DNA of 5,875 nucleotides from Actinomycetes bacterium. Its GTDB lineage: Bacteria; Actinomycetota; Acidimicrobiia; Acidimicrobiales; JAJYPT01. Numbering within the stretch: the stretch's first letter is position 1; every line of letters begins with the position of its first letter. Made by a program: the position numbers and the translations under genes. Location: positions 1 through 5,875 of the forward strand of contig JAJYPT010000113.1 of the NCBI GenBank assembly GCA_021795135.1, in the 5' to 3' direction. Positions 1-5,875 of the stretch are shown piece after piece. The notes beneath the pieces are model-generated. The model did no database searches and was not told the origin of the DNA. It saw only the letters and a list, made by a program, of their open reading frames with translations.

Positions 1-349
1 AAAATACAGGAACAACGATAAGAGCAATAATAGAAGGTCTATATATCGCAAAAGCCAAAGCCACAATTGAAGTTTCTAAAGTGCCTCCATAATGTTGACC
101 CCAAAAAAAAGCCCTAAAATGACCATGAAGAATTCGTATAGCTTCAAGACCCACTACTGCCTCATCTGAACTTATAGCTCTCAATTGAGGAGTATGTAAT
201 ATAAAAAAACGAAATCCTAAACCAATCAATAACCCTAATAGTCCAATAAGCAATAAAACTGGTTTTGAAATCAGTTGAATCTTATTTAATCTAACTTGAT
301 AGTTAGATTGACTATACGAATTAGATCCAATTTTTTTTTGCTCTATCAC
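1..349 (-). CDS. Partial GT-C-like membrane glycosyltransferase, N-terminal 116 residues (paralogue of the next gene)
   Basis: The reading frame is open from a GTG at 349-347 to the window edge, giving 116 residues; the C-terminal part lies outside the window. A polar N-terminus (about residues 1-29) is followed by one hydrophobic segment (about 31-52). Next comes an extracytoplasmic loop with SSDEAVVGLEA (60-70) and FFWGQHYGGTLE (81-92), then a second hydrophobic stretch. An acidic pair just after the first membrane helix is characteristic of GT-C glycosyltransferases (PMT/ArnT-like, GT39-related), which move sugars from lipid carriers on the outer face of the membrane. By hand alignment about two thirds of 58 residues match the upstream gene at 454-2025, so the two are tandem paralogues. 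The start is uncertain: the frame has no ATG before the first helix, an in-frame TAA lies 18 bases upstream of the GTG, and no good ribosome binding site precedes the GTG. Sugar and acceptor cannot be inferred. Confidence 0.8.
   Translation of the reverse strand, partial: MIEQKKIGSNSYSQSNYQVRLNKIQLISKPVLLLIGLLGLLIGLGFRFFILHTPQLRAISSDEAVVGLEAIRILHGHFRAFFWGQHYGGTLETSIVALAFAIYRPSIIALIVVPVF
288..309. repeat. Perfect 9-bp inverted repeat with 4-base loop inside the 5' coding region
   Basis: AATCTAACT at 288-296 and AGTTAGATT at 301-309 are exact reverse complements separated by four bases. The hairpin falls in codons 14-21 of the partial membrane-protein gene, about 40 bases after its GTG start. 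No T-run follows on either strand, so it is not an intrinsic terminator. It could affect early translation, or be chance. Confidence 0.5.
331..339. repeat. Nine-base homopolymer (A in the mRNA) in codons 4-7 of the partial membrane-protein gene
   Basis: The plus strand has nine consecutive T, read as nine A in the sense strand, within codons for Q4-K5-K6-I7. Adding or losing one A leads to a stop codon soon afterwards in both alternative frames, so a length change would switch the gene off. Such tracts also arise by chance in AT-rich genomes. Confidence 0.6.
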
Positions 350-399
350 AAAAATAAATTTTTCAATTTACAGATCTCACATTCTAAATATTTTTCCAT
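346..399 (-). other. Possible 17-codon leader ORF overlapping the GTG start of the downstream gene
   Basis: In the 104-base gap between the two membrane-protein genes an ATG at 399-397 opens a 17-codon frame (MEKYLECEICKLKNLFL). Its TGA stop at 348-346 overlaps the GTG start at 349-347 as GTGA, an arrangement typical of translational coupling. A weak GGA lies 8 bases before the ATG. I recognise no protein family and the ORF may be chance. The rest of the gap (400-453) is AT-rich, with a 6-bp AT-only hairpin just after the upstream stop and no clear terminator. Confidence 0.2.
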
Positions 400-453
400 A
401 ATTTGATTCCAAGCTAAATATCTTACTAATATAAGTTCTACTTTTATAAAGTA

Positions 454-2025
454 TTAAAAGTGTTTCTTTTCTATTGATTTGACAGAAGAAGATGATTTAA
501 GAGTTTGATAAATCACAAAGTGTCCAGCAGGATAAACTACAAAATCTACTCCTGCTTTAGATAGTTTAGAAGTAAATATTTTGATCCTTGAAGCTCCTTT
601 GACAAATAAACGAGCCGGATTAGAACTTGCATTAACTAATTGATCATATTTATGGTTTCTACTATAGAAAGTTGGAGAAACAATTATCCTACTATGGGTT
701 TGAAAAATAAGTCTATAAGCTATCCAATAGTTCGCGTATGCATAGTGAATATGATGAGAATAAAGGGCTTTTTCTAATTTTTTCATACTAAAGTTCATTG
801 GAACAATTTTACGATTACTCATTATAGAAAGACCCGAAACAGATAAAGTGACCATAGCTGCAATACCTATACCAACAAATGCCTTCTTACCAAATTTATA
901 TAAACTCGCTACAATCAATATTGCTAAAAAAGGAGATAGAAAAAGAGCATACCTTGCTTCACCAACCCACCAAGAAAAAGGGCTAATTACTAAAATAAAA
1001 GGGTAACAAATAATACCTAAAACCAACAACACAAAGCGTTTGGCAATAACAACTAAACCTATAGCTAGAAAAGGCAGCGCAATTAAAAAATAGAATAACT
1101 TAGCACTCGAAGTAATCCAATTATCTTGATAGGGAACCTTTAGGCCTAAAGCAACAGGAAGATCTCCGTTGAAAAAACTATAAAGATGATCAAGATAACT
1201 ATTATTTGCAATATGTAAAGATGGCATCATTACAGATAAAAAACCACTATTAAAGTTTGCCCATAACCATGGAAGTGCCCCCAAGATAAACATGGGTATC
1301 ACTATTGGTAATTGATGCAAAAAATCACGAGGTCGCCGAATAAAAATCCATAAACCCGAAGGTACAACAAAATACATTATGTCTGGAGAATTCCACCACC
1401 CCAGTCCTATCAAAAACCCTAAAAAAGCCCATTCAAGCCGTTCTGGTATTTTGCTAAGTCGAACCGAGTTATTGTTAAAGTTTGAATTCTTTGAATAAAG
1501 AAGGACTAAACGAATACTTACAAGTACTACAAATAAGCCAATATCCATAGTAGCCCAATAAAATCCAACTTCTTTTGAAGACCACCAAACATAACTAGCC
1601 GGAGCTACCCAAAAACATATGCCACTAGCTATTGCTTCTAAATCAGTTAAAAAATAACGAGCTATTCTCCAAACTAAAATAGCTGCGACCAAGTCTAAGA
1701 CCATTGGAACTAAACTAAGAGCAATTATTGAATAATTAAAGGCGCTAAAAGCCGCTGCGACCAAAAAAGTCTCTAAAGTGCCACCATAAACTTGACCCCA
1801 ATAAAAAGCATGAAAATGCCCCTGCAATATACTATTGGCTTCCAATCCCACAACTGCTATATCAGAAGATATCATTCTAAGAGAAGGAGTTAGCATTATC
1901 CAAACACGTAACGCTACTCCAATCAATACTCCAAGAAATCCTATAACAAGAACAAATTGTCGATGGGAACGAGATTGATTTTGTAGAAGATAATTTAATT
2001 TAGGAGCTAAAGATACTTCGTTCAA
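454..2025 (-). CDS. Polytopic membrane protein of the GT-C / GT39-like glycosyltransferase type
   Basis: This 523-residue protein has about 10-12 hydrophobic segments (for example near 24-46, 84-127, 160-178, 197-229, 240-257, 308-350, 355-376 and 383-403), then a soluble C-terminal tail of about 120 residues. That layout, with a motif-bearing loop right after helix 1 (SSDIAVVGLEA, 53-63; FYWGQVYGGTLE, 74-85), matches GT-C enzymes that transfer sugars from lipid carriers outside the membrane. The tail holds YAYANYWIAYRLIF (428-441), a pattern I recall from actinobacterial proteins annotated as glycosyltransferase family 39 or hypothetical. The second acidic residue of the usual DE pair is isoleucine here (D55, I56), while the downstream paralogue keeps DE. 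The start is TTG with a good Shine-Dalgarno. The gene lies 44 bases after serA and is probably co-transcribed with it. Membrane location is confident; enzyme activity and substrate are inference. Confidence 0.85.
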   Translation of the reverse strand: MNEVSLAPKLNYLLQNQSRSHRQFVLVIGFLGVLIGVALRVWIMLTPSLRMISSDIAVVGLEANSILQGHFHAFYWGQVYGGTLETFLVAAAFSAFNYSIIALSLVPMVLDLVAAILVWRIARYFLTDLEAIASGICFWVAPASYVWWSSKEVGFYWATMDIGLFVVLVSIRLVLLYSKNSNFNNNSVRLSKIPERLEWAFLGFLIGLGWWNSPDIMYFVVPSGLWIFIRRPRDFLHQLPIVIPMFILGALPWLWANFNSGFLSVMMPSLHIANNSYLDHLYSFFNGDLPVALGLKVPYQDNWITSSAKLFYFLIALPFLAIGLVVIAKRFVLLVLGIICYPFILVISPFSWWVGEARYALFLSPFLAILIVASLYKFGKKAFVGIGIAAMVTLSVSGLSIMSNRKIVPMNFSMKKLEKALYSHHIHYAYANYWIAYRLIFQTHSRIIVSPTFYSRNHKYDQLVNASSNPARLFVKGASRIKIFTSKLSKAGVDFVVYPAGHFVIYQTLKSSSSVKSIEKKHF

Positions 2026-2030
2026 ATTAT

Positions 2031-2035
2031 CTCCT
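2031..2035 (-). promoter_or_regulatory. Ribosome binding site that fixes a TTG start
   Basis: The sense strand reads AGGAG, then five bases, then TTG AAC GAA GTA. No ATG is suitably placed near this site, so the TTG at 2025-2023 is the likely start. The aminotransferase gene upstream has the same five-base spacing. Confidence 0.7.
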
Positions 2036-2069
2036 ACAAATGAATTTTTCCAACTAAAGATATCTCAGA

Positions 2070-3638
2070 TCAAGAAAAAATACGATGTACTTCTAATATC
2101 CCAGGAGTCTCAGAAAGTTGTTTCAATGCATCTTCATCCACTGCACGATCAATAGATAACACCATTAGAGCAGTCTTGCCTTGGGGAGAACGTCCTACTG
2201 CCATATTAGAAATACTAACTCCTGATTTTCCAAGAGTTGTTCCGACAATGCCAATCATACCTGGTCTATCATCATTTCTAACTATTAACATATTTTCAGC
2301 TGGAGGAACCTCTACTAAATGTTCATCTACCATGACAATTCTTTGCTCAGCTCGTACCCCAGCTAAAGTTCCAGACACAGAATGACCCCCACCTCGAATA
2401 GTAATAAGATTTACATAATCTCTAGTTGCAGAGGTTTTGCTTTCTTTTATCTCAAGTCCGCGTTCTTTAGCAAGTTGAGGAGCATTTACATAAGAAACGG
2501 GTTCTTCTGAAGAATTAGAGAAAAAACCCTTCAAAGTGGCTAAAGTCAAAATTTCAGTATTGTAGCCTGCAAGTGTACCTTCGCATTCAATCTCCATACC
2601 TTCGGTTGGCACAGCTTCAACCAAAGAAGCAAATACACAGCCTAGTCTCTCTGCAAGTGGCAAAAATGGACGTACTGTCTCAGATGCTTCTGCTGCGCTT
2701 ACATTGACTGCAAAAGGAACAAAATCTCCTGCTAAGGCTAAAATTACTTGTTCAGCAATAGTAGTTCCAGCCTTGTCTTGTGCTTCGGTTGTACTGGCTC
2801 CAAGATGTGGGGTAACTGTGACTTGGCTAAGTTGCAATAAAGCTGAATTAGTTGGAGGCTCTGTAGCAAAAACATCTAGGCCTGCTCCTCCAATTTGTCC
2901 TGATTGAATAGCTTCTACTAAAGCATCTTCATCAATAATTCCGCCTCTGGCAGTATTGATTATGCGAAGTCCTTTTTTTGCCTTAGCCAAAATATCTTTA
3001 TTTATCAAGCCAAGTGTTTCTGGAGTTTTTGGAAGATGGATAGTAACAAAGTCAGACTCAGAAACTAGTTCTTCTAAAGACTTCATCTCAACACCCATTT
3101 GACGAGCTCTATCAGAAGATATGTAAGGATCATAACCTATAAGGTTCATTCCAAAAGCAGCTGCCCTAGAAGCTACCAAAGCCCCTACTCGACCTAGTCC
3201 AATGATTCCTAGTGTTTTTCCATATAGCTCTATACCTGTCCATTTTGAACGTTCCCATTTACCAGCAACTAGACCAGAATGAGCTTGAGCAAGATTACGA
3301 GCTTGAGCCAAAAGTAATGCCATTGCTTGTTCTGCAGCTGAAATGATATTAGATTCTGGAGCATTGACTACCATAACTCCTCTTTTGGTAGCTTCTGCAA
3401 CATCTACATTATCAAGTCCAATTCCAGCTCTTCCTACAACTATCAAATTGGTACCCGCAGCCAATACATCAGCTGTAATTTTTGTAGCTGAGCGAATAAT
3501 AACAGCATTTGCTTGGGGTATTACGTCTAAAAGTTCAGAAGGAGAAAGACCAAGGCGTATATCTACTTCGTGGCCAGCTTGTTGCATAGCTGAAATACCA
3601 CTTTGAGCTAGTTCTTCAGTAACTAAAATTCGCGCCAT
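2070..3638 (-). CDS. serA: D-3-phosphoglycerate dehydrogenase, long form with ASB and ACT domains
   Basis: SerA oxidises 3-phosphoglycerate to 3-phosphohydroxypyruvate with NAD+, the first step of serine synthesis in the cytoplasm. Positions below count from the upstream ATG at 3650; subtract 4 for the start chosen here. Visible are VVGRAGIGLDNVD (71-83), the Rossmann motif GLGRVG (151-156) with D174 as likely NAD-binding acid, and the catalytic triad R235 (INTARGG), E264 (FATEPP) and H282 (TPHLGAS). An intervening ASB-like domain (about 320-450) and a C-terminal ACT domain (about 454-526, with DRPGMIGIVG) follow. At 522 residues this is the usual long actinobacterial form, whose ACT domain normally allows feedback inhibition by serine. 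I chose the ATG at 3638 because MARILVTEEL is the typical N-terminus and GAGGAG precedes it; the ATG at 3650 would add four residues. The gene follows the aminotransferase closely and faces serC across it. Confidence 0.97.
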   Translation of the reverse strand: MARILVTEELAQSGISAMQQAGHEVDIRLGLSPSELLDVIPQANAVIIRSATKITADVLAAGTNLIVVGRAGIGLDNVDVAEATKRGVMVVNAPESNIISAAEQAMALLLAQARNLAQAHSGLVAGKWERSKWTGIELYGKTLGIIGLGRVGALVASRAAAFGMNLIGYDPYISSDRARQMGVEMKSLEELVSESDFVTIHLPKTPETLGLINKDILAKAKKGLRIINTARGGIIDEDALVEAIQSGQIGGAGLDVFATEPPTNSALLQLSQVTVTPHLGASTTEAQDKAGTTIAEQVILALAGDFVPFAVNVSAAEASETVRPFLPLAERLGCVFASLVEAVPTEGMEIECEGTLAGYNTEILTLATLKGFFSNSSEEPVSYVNAPQLAKERGLEIKESKTSATRDYVNLITIRGGGHSVSGTLAGVRAEQRIVMVDEHLVEVPPAENMLIVRNDDRPGMIGIVGTTLGKSGVSISNMAVGRSPQGKTALMVLSIDRAVDEDALKQLSETPGILEVHRIFS

Positions 3639-3642
3639 TGTA

Positions 3643-3648
3643 CTCCTC
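3643..3648 (-). promoter_or_regulatory. Ribosome binding site supporting the inner serA start
   Basis: The sense strand reads ATGAGGAGTACAATGGCG. GAGGAG lies four bases before the second ATG (3638-3636) and overlaps the first ATG (3650-3648). The first ATG has its own weaker AGGA at 3658-3655, so both starts are possible, but the second has the better site and the conserved N-terminus. Confidence 0.6.
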
Positions 3649-3679
3649 ATTATTTCCTATATATAAAATCTAACTTAAA

Positions 3680-4870
3680 TTATGCCAACAGAGTTGTTAG
3701 TCTGTTGATTCCTTCAACCAATTCTTCATCTCCTAAAGCATAGGAAAATCGAATATAGCCCGGAGTACCAAAAGCTTCTCCTGGAGTTACAGCTACTGCA
3801 ATTTCATTCAAAATAATTTCACACAACTCTGAAGTGGTATTTGCAACTTTGCCTTTGATTTGTTTTCCCAAAAAGTTTTTCATAGAAGGAAATATATAAA
3901 AAGCACCTTGAGGCTCAACACAAGAAACTCCTTCTATGTTAGACAACATAGAATAAATTTTAATTCTACGCTGATCAAAAATATTTCTAATTTTTTCTAT
4001 ACTTTCAAGATCCATTCCCAAAGCTGCAATAGCTGCTCTTTGAGAAACATTTGCAACATTTGAAGTTTCATGAGATTGTAAGTTTGTTGCTGCTTGAATA
4101 ACTTGTTTTGGACCAATCATCCAACCTATTCTCCATCCAGTCATTGCATAGGTTTTGGAAACTCCATTAATAATTACACTTTGGTCTTCCAATCCAGGCA
4201 CTAAAGAAACTATCGAATGTTGTTTAGCTTGCCCATAAACTAAGTGCCCATAAATCTCATCAGTAATTACCCAAATTCCATTATCAAGAGCCCATTTGCC
4301 AATTTGTTCCATTGAATCTTTAGAATAAACTGAACCTGTTGGGTTAGAAGGAGAAACAAATAGTAAAGCTTTTGTGCGATCAGTCCTAGCTTTTTCTAAT
4401 TGCTCAATGCTACATTGAAAATTAGTTGTTTCATCAGTTGGTATAAAAACACTCACTCCTCCAGCTAAAGCTATAGATTCAGGGTAAGTAGTCCAATAAG
4501 GACTACTTACCAATACTTCATCTCCTGGATCCAACAAAGTAGCAAAAGTGTTAGCTATGGCTTGTTTAGCTCCATTTGTAACCAGCACTTGAGATGGATC
4601 ATAGCCAAGTCCACAATCACGTCTAGTTTTGTCTACTATTGCTTGTCTAAGTTCAACAAGTCCTGATGTTGAGCTATAACGATAGTTGACTGGATCTTTA
4701 CAAGCTTGTATAGCAGCTTCAACCACTGCATCAGGGGTTGGAAAATCTGGTTCTCCTGCCCCAAAAGAAATTACATCTACACCAGAAGCTTTTAGCGCTT
4801 TTGCTTTAGCATCTACAGCTAAAGTTGCAGATGGCGAGATAGAAGCTATTCGTCTTGATACGCTTGACAT
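3680..4870 (-). CDS. aspC: Class I PLP-dependent aminotransferase, aspartate aminotransferase type (subgroup 1-beta)
   Basis: This 396-residue cytoplasmic enzyme has every fold-type I landmark in order: GAGEPDFPTP (37-46), a YRYSSTSG segment (63-70), VTNGAKQA (97-104), PYWTTYP (124-130), SPSNPTG (173-179), DEIY (204-207), the PLP lysine K239 in GVSKTYAMTGWRIGW, and R374 in GYIRFSYA for the substrate alpha-carboxylate. The length is normal and the protein looks complete. The family moves an amino group between aspartate and 2-oxoglutarate; members of this 1-beta group can also act on prephenate, so aspartate/prephenate aminotransferase is the safest name. The sequence strongly resembles actinobacterial aspartate aminotransferases. 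The ATG at 4870-4868 is preceded by GGAG five bases away (4876-4879). It is the first gene of the minus-strand group, 41 bases before the preferred serA start, and diverges from serC. Substrate specificity is not proven by sequence. Confidence 0.93.
   Translation of the reverse strand: MSSVSRRIASISPSATLAVDAKAKALKASGVDVISFGAGEPDFPTPDAVVEAAIQACKDPVNYRYSSTSGLVELRQAIVDKTRRDCGLGYDPSQVLVTNGAKQAIANTFATLLDPGDEVLVSSPYWTTYPESIALAGGVSVFIPTDETTNFQCSIEQLEKARTDRTKALLFVSPSNPTGSVYSKDSMEQIGKWALDNGIWVITDEIYGHLVYGQAKQHSIVSLVPGLEDQSVIINGVSKTYAMTGWRIGWMIGPKQVIQAATNLQSHETSNVANVSQRAAIAALGMDLESIEKIRNIFDQRRIKIYSMLSNIEGVSCVEPQGAFYIFPSMKNFLGKQIKGKVANTTSELCEIILNEIAVAVTPGEAFGTPGYIRFSYALGDEELVEGINRLTTLLA
4483..4511. repeat. 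Perfect 12-bp inverted repeat with 5-base loop inside the aminotransferase gene
   Basis: GGTAAGTAGTCC (4483-4494) and GGACTACTTACC (4500-4511) are exact reverse complements separated by AATAA. Half of the stem pairs are G-C. It lies over the codons for the conserved SSPYWTTYP motif (residues 121-130). No T-run follows on either strand, so it is not an intrinsic terminator. A perfect stem this long is well beyond chance expectation for a window of this size, but the cause and role are unknown. Confidence 0.75.
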
Positions 4871-4903
4871 ATGTACTCCAATAATCGAGGTGGTGGCTGA
4901 GTT
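4871..4903. promoter_or_regulatory. 33-base divergent gap between the aminotransferase gene and serC
   Basis: The gap holds the GGAG ribosome binding site of the aminotransferase (4876-4879, minus strand) and a GAGGTGG purine stretch (4887-4893) ten bases before the serC ATG. It is too short for two separate conventional promoters, so at least one promoter should overlap coding sequence. On the plus strand TTGATA (4855-4860) and AATAAT (4880-4885) are a possible but badly spaced (19-base) pair. I see no clear operator. Confidence 0.4.
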
Positions 4904-5875
4904 ATGAATAATAAAAATGAAGTTGAAATACCTACAGAATTATTACCCAAAGATGGTCGTTTTGGTTCTGGACCATCTAAAGTTAGACCTAAAGCTGTTG
5001 AAGATTTAAATAAAGTTTCAAGAAGTTTCCTTGGAACTAGTCATCGTCGCCCTGGTGTAAAAGATGTCGTTGGACAAATTCGTTCTGGACTCGGACAACT
5101 TTTAAACCTACCTAATGACTATGAAATCATACTAGGCAATGGTGGGGCAAGTTTAATATGGGATGCAGCAGTATTTGATCTCATAGAATCAAAGAGTCAG
5201 CATCTTTCTTTCGGTGAATTTTCTTCTAAATTTGCTAAAATAGTAAAAGATTGCCCTCATCTTAAAGATCCTCAAATTATTGCCTCTGATCCAGGCAGCC
5301 ATCCTCAAGCTGTAGTTGCTGATGATGTAGATCTTTACGCATTTACTCAAAACGAGACTTCAACTGGAGTATGTATGCAAATACAGCGTCCTGAAGCTAC
5401 TGATGCCTTGGTTGTAGTTGATGCTACTTCTGCAGCAGGAGGAATGATGGTAGATCCTAGCCAATTTGATCTTTATTATTTTTCTCCTCAAAAGTGTTTT
5501 GGTTCTGATGGAGGACTATGGCTTGGTGCTGCTTCTCCTAGAGCAATAAATAGAATTGAAGAATTGTCTTCTAAACGATGGGTACCTCCAATGTTAGATT
5601 TAAAGATGGCTTTGGATAATTCAAGATTGAATCAAACCTATAATACTCCTGCTCTAGCTACTTTATTTTTACTAAATGATCAAATTCAATGGATGTTAAA
5701 AAATGGAGGTCTTTCTTGGGCAGCTAAAAGATCTCAAAAATCTTCTAATATCATTTACGACTGGGCTGAGTCTCAAAATTTTGCTAGTCCTTTTGTCCAA
5801 GACAAAGACAAAAGAAGCCCTGTGGTTGCAACTATTGATTTCAATGATGAAATATCAGCTTCAGATGTATCTAAA
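4904..5875 (+). CDS. serC: Phosphoserine aminotransferase, actinobacterial type (3' end outside the window)
   Basis: SerC converts 3-phosphohydroxypyruvate and glutamate to 3-phosphoserine and 2-oxoglutarate, the step after SerA, using PLP in the cytoplasm. The frame runs without interruption for 324 codons to the window end; mycobacterial SerC has about 376 residues, so roughly 50 C-terminal residues are missing. Motifs closely follow the mycobacterial enzyme as I remember it: DGRFGSGPSKVR (17-28), GTSHR (44-48), LGNGGA (77-82) with W86 likely stacking on PLP, LSFGEFSSKF (101-110), NETSTG (150-155), VVVDATSAAGG (170-180) with D173, the PLP lysine K197 in SPQKCFGSDGG, and QTYNTPALATL (244-254). 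C198 beside the PLP lysine replaces the asparagine I recall in Mycobacterium. The start is firm: an in-frame TGA sits one codon before the ATG (4898-4900). It diverges from the aminotransferase/serA group. Confidence 0.96.
   Translation, partial: MNNKNEVEIPTELLPKDGRFGSGPSKVRPKAVEDLNKVSRSFLGTSHRRPGVKDVVGQIRSGLGQLLNLPNDYEIILGNGGASLIWDAAVFDLIESKSQHLSFGEFSSKFAKIVKDCPHLKDPQIIASDPGSHPQAVVADDVDLYAFTQNETSTGVCMQIQRPEATDALVVVDATSAAGGMMVDPSQFDLYYFSPQKCFGSDGGLWLGAASPRAINRIEELSSKRWVPPMLDLKMALDNSRLNQTYNTPALATLFLLNDQIQWMLKNGGLSWAAKRSQKSSNIIYDWAESQNFASPFVQDKDKRSPVVATIDFNDEISASDVSK

Noticed and set aside
436..453. Short hairpin right after the stop of the membrane-protein gene as a terminator
   Set aside because: The TACTTT/AAAGTA stem is only 6 bp and mostly A-T, with a 3-base loop and no T-run after it.
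1138..1151. 14-base perfect palindrome CTTTAGGCCTAAAG
   Set aside because: One palindrome with 7-base halves is nearly expected by chance in a window of this size, and it lies in ordinary coding sequence.
2026..2069. Terminator or promoter between serA and the membrane-protein gene
   Set aside because: Only an 8-base palindrome (AGATATCT, 2058-2065) is present. There is no stem plus T-run and no credible -35/-10 pair.
2176..3606. Three plus-strand open frames of 67-87 codons opposite serA (2176-2385, 2704-2907, 3343-3606)
   Set aside because: They lie wholly opposite a well-supported serA with intact motifs, show no family resemblance, and look like antisense shadows.
4864..4869. Perfect TTGACA on the plus strand as a -35 box for serC
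   Set aside because: No acceptable -10 box lies about 17 bases downstream; the position there reads GAGGTG. The match also falls in the first codons of the aminotransferase.
3860..4907. Plus-strand open frames at 3860-4063 and 4686-4907
   Set aside because: The first lies wholly inside the well-supported aminotransferase gene in antisense. The second also runs across the divergent gap into the first codon of serC in another frame. Neither has recognisable protein features.
1..5875. CRISPR array, tRNA, rRNA, insertion sequence or toxin-antitoxin pair
   Set aside because: I saw no regularly spaced repeats, no tRNA-like cloverleaf, no transposase motifs and no paired small genes. Nearly all the sequence is covered by intact genes.

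Overview
The window looks like a low-GC, AT-rich actinobacterium, possibly a streamlined aquatic lineage. The phosphoserine aminotransferase at the right end is of the distinctive actinobacterial type, and the class I aminotransferase closely resembles the actinobacterial aspartate aminotransferases I remember. The phosphoglycerate dehydrogenase begins in a way that resembles Acidimicrobiia-type SerA proteins. The base composition (roughly mid to high 30s percent GC by eye) is far below that of typical soil actinobacteria. A Candidatus Actinomarina-like or similar planktonic actinobacterium would fit, but this is inference from remembered sequences, not a database result.

Layout, right to left along the minus strand: a class I PLP aminotransferase (3680-4870), serA (2070-3638), a polytopic GT-C-like membrane protein (454-2025), and the N-terminal part of a second, paralogous membrane protein (1-349, cut by the window edge). 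The gaps are 41, 44 and 104 bases, and I see no convincing terminator in them, so one transcript could run from the aminotransferase through both membrane proteins. On the plus strand, serC (4904 to beyond 5875) diverges from the aminotransferase across only 33 bases.

Function: SerA oxidises 3-phosphoglycerate and SerC transaminates the product to phosphoserine, so two of the three steps of serine synthesis are encoded here, head to head and separated by the aminotransferase gene. The aminotransferase handles glutamate/aspartate-type amino-group transfer. The two membrane proteins resemble lipid-linked-sugar glycosyltransferases and probably modify the cell surface. Their placement behind serA may be co-transcription without a shared pathway.

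Most of the window is ordinary metabolism. The features worth a second look are the tandem membrane paralogues (one with an altered acidic motif), the odd 5' end of the second paralogue (GTG start with no visible ribosome binding site, a leader ORF overlapping it, a 9-base homopolymer and a hairpin), a perfect 12-bp inverted repeat inside the aminotransferase gene, and the very tight divergent promoter region. I found no tRNA, rRNA, CRISPR array, insertion sequence or clearly new system.
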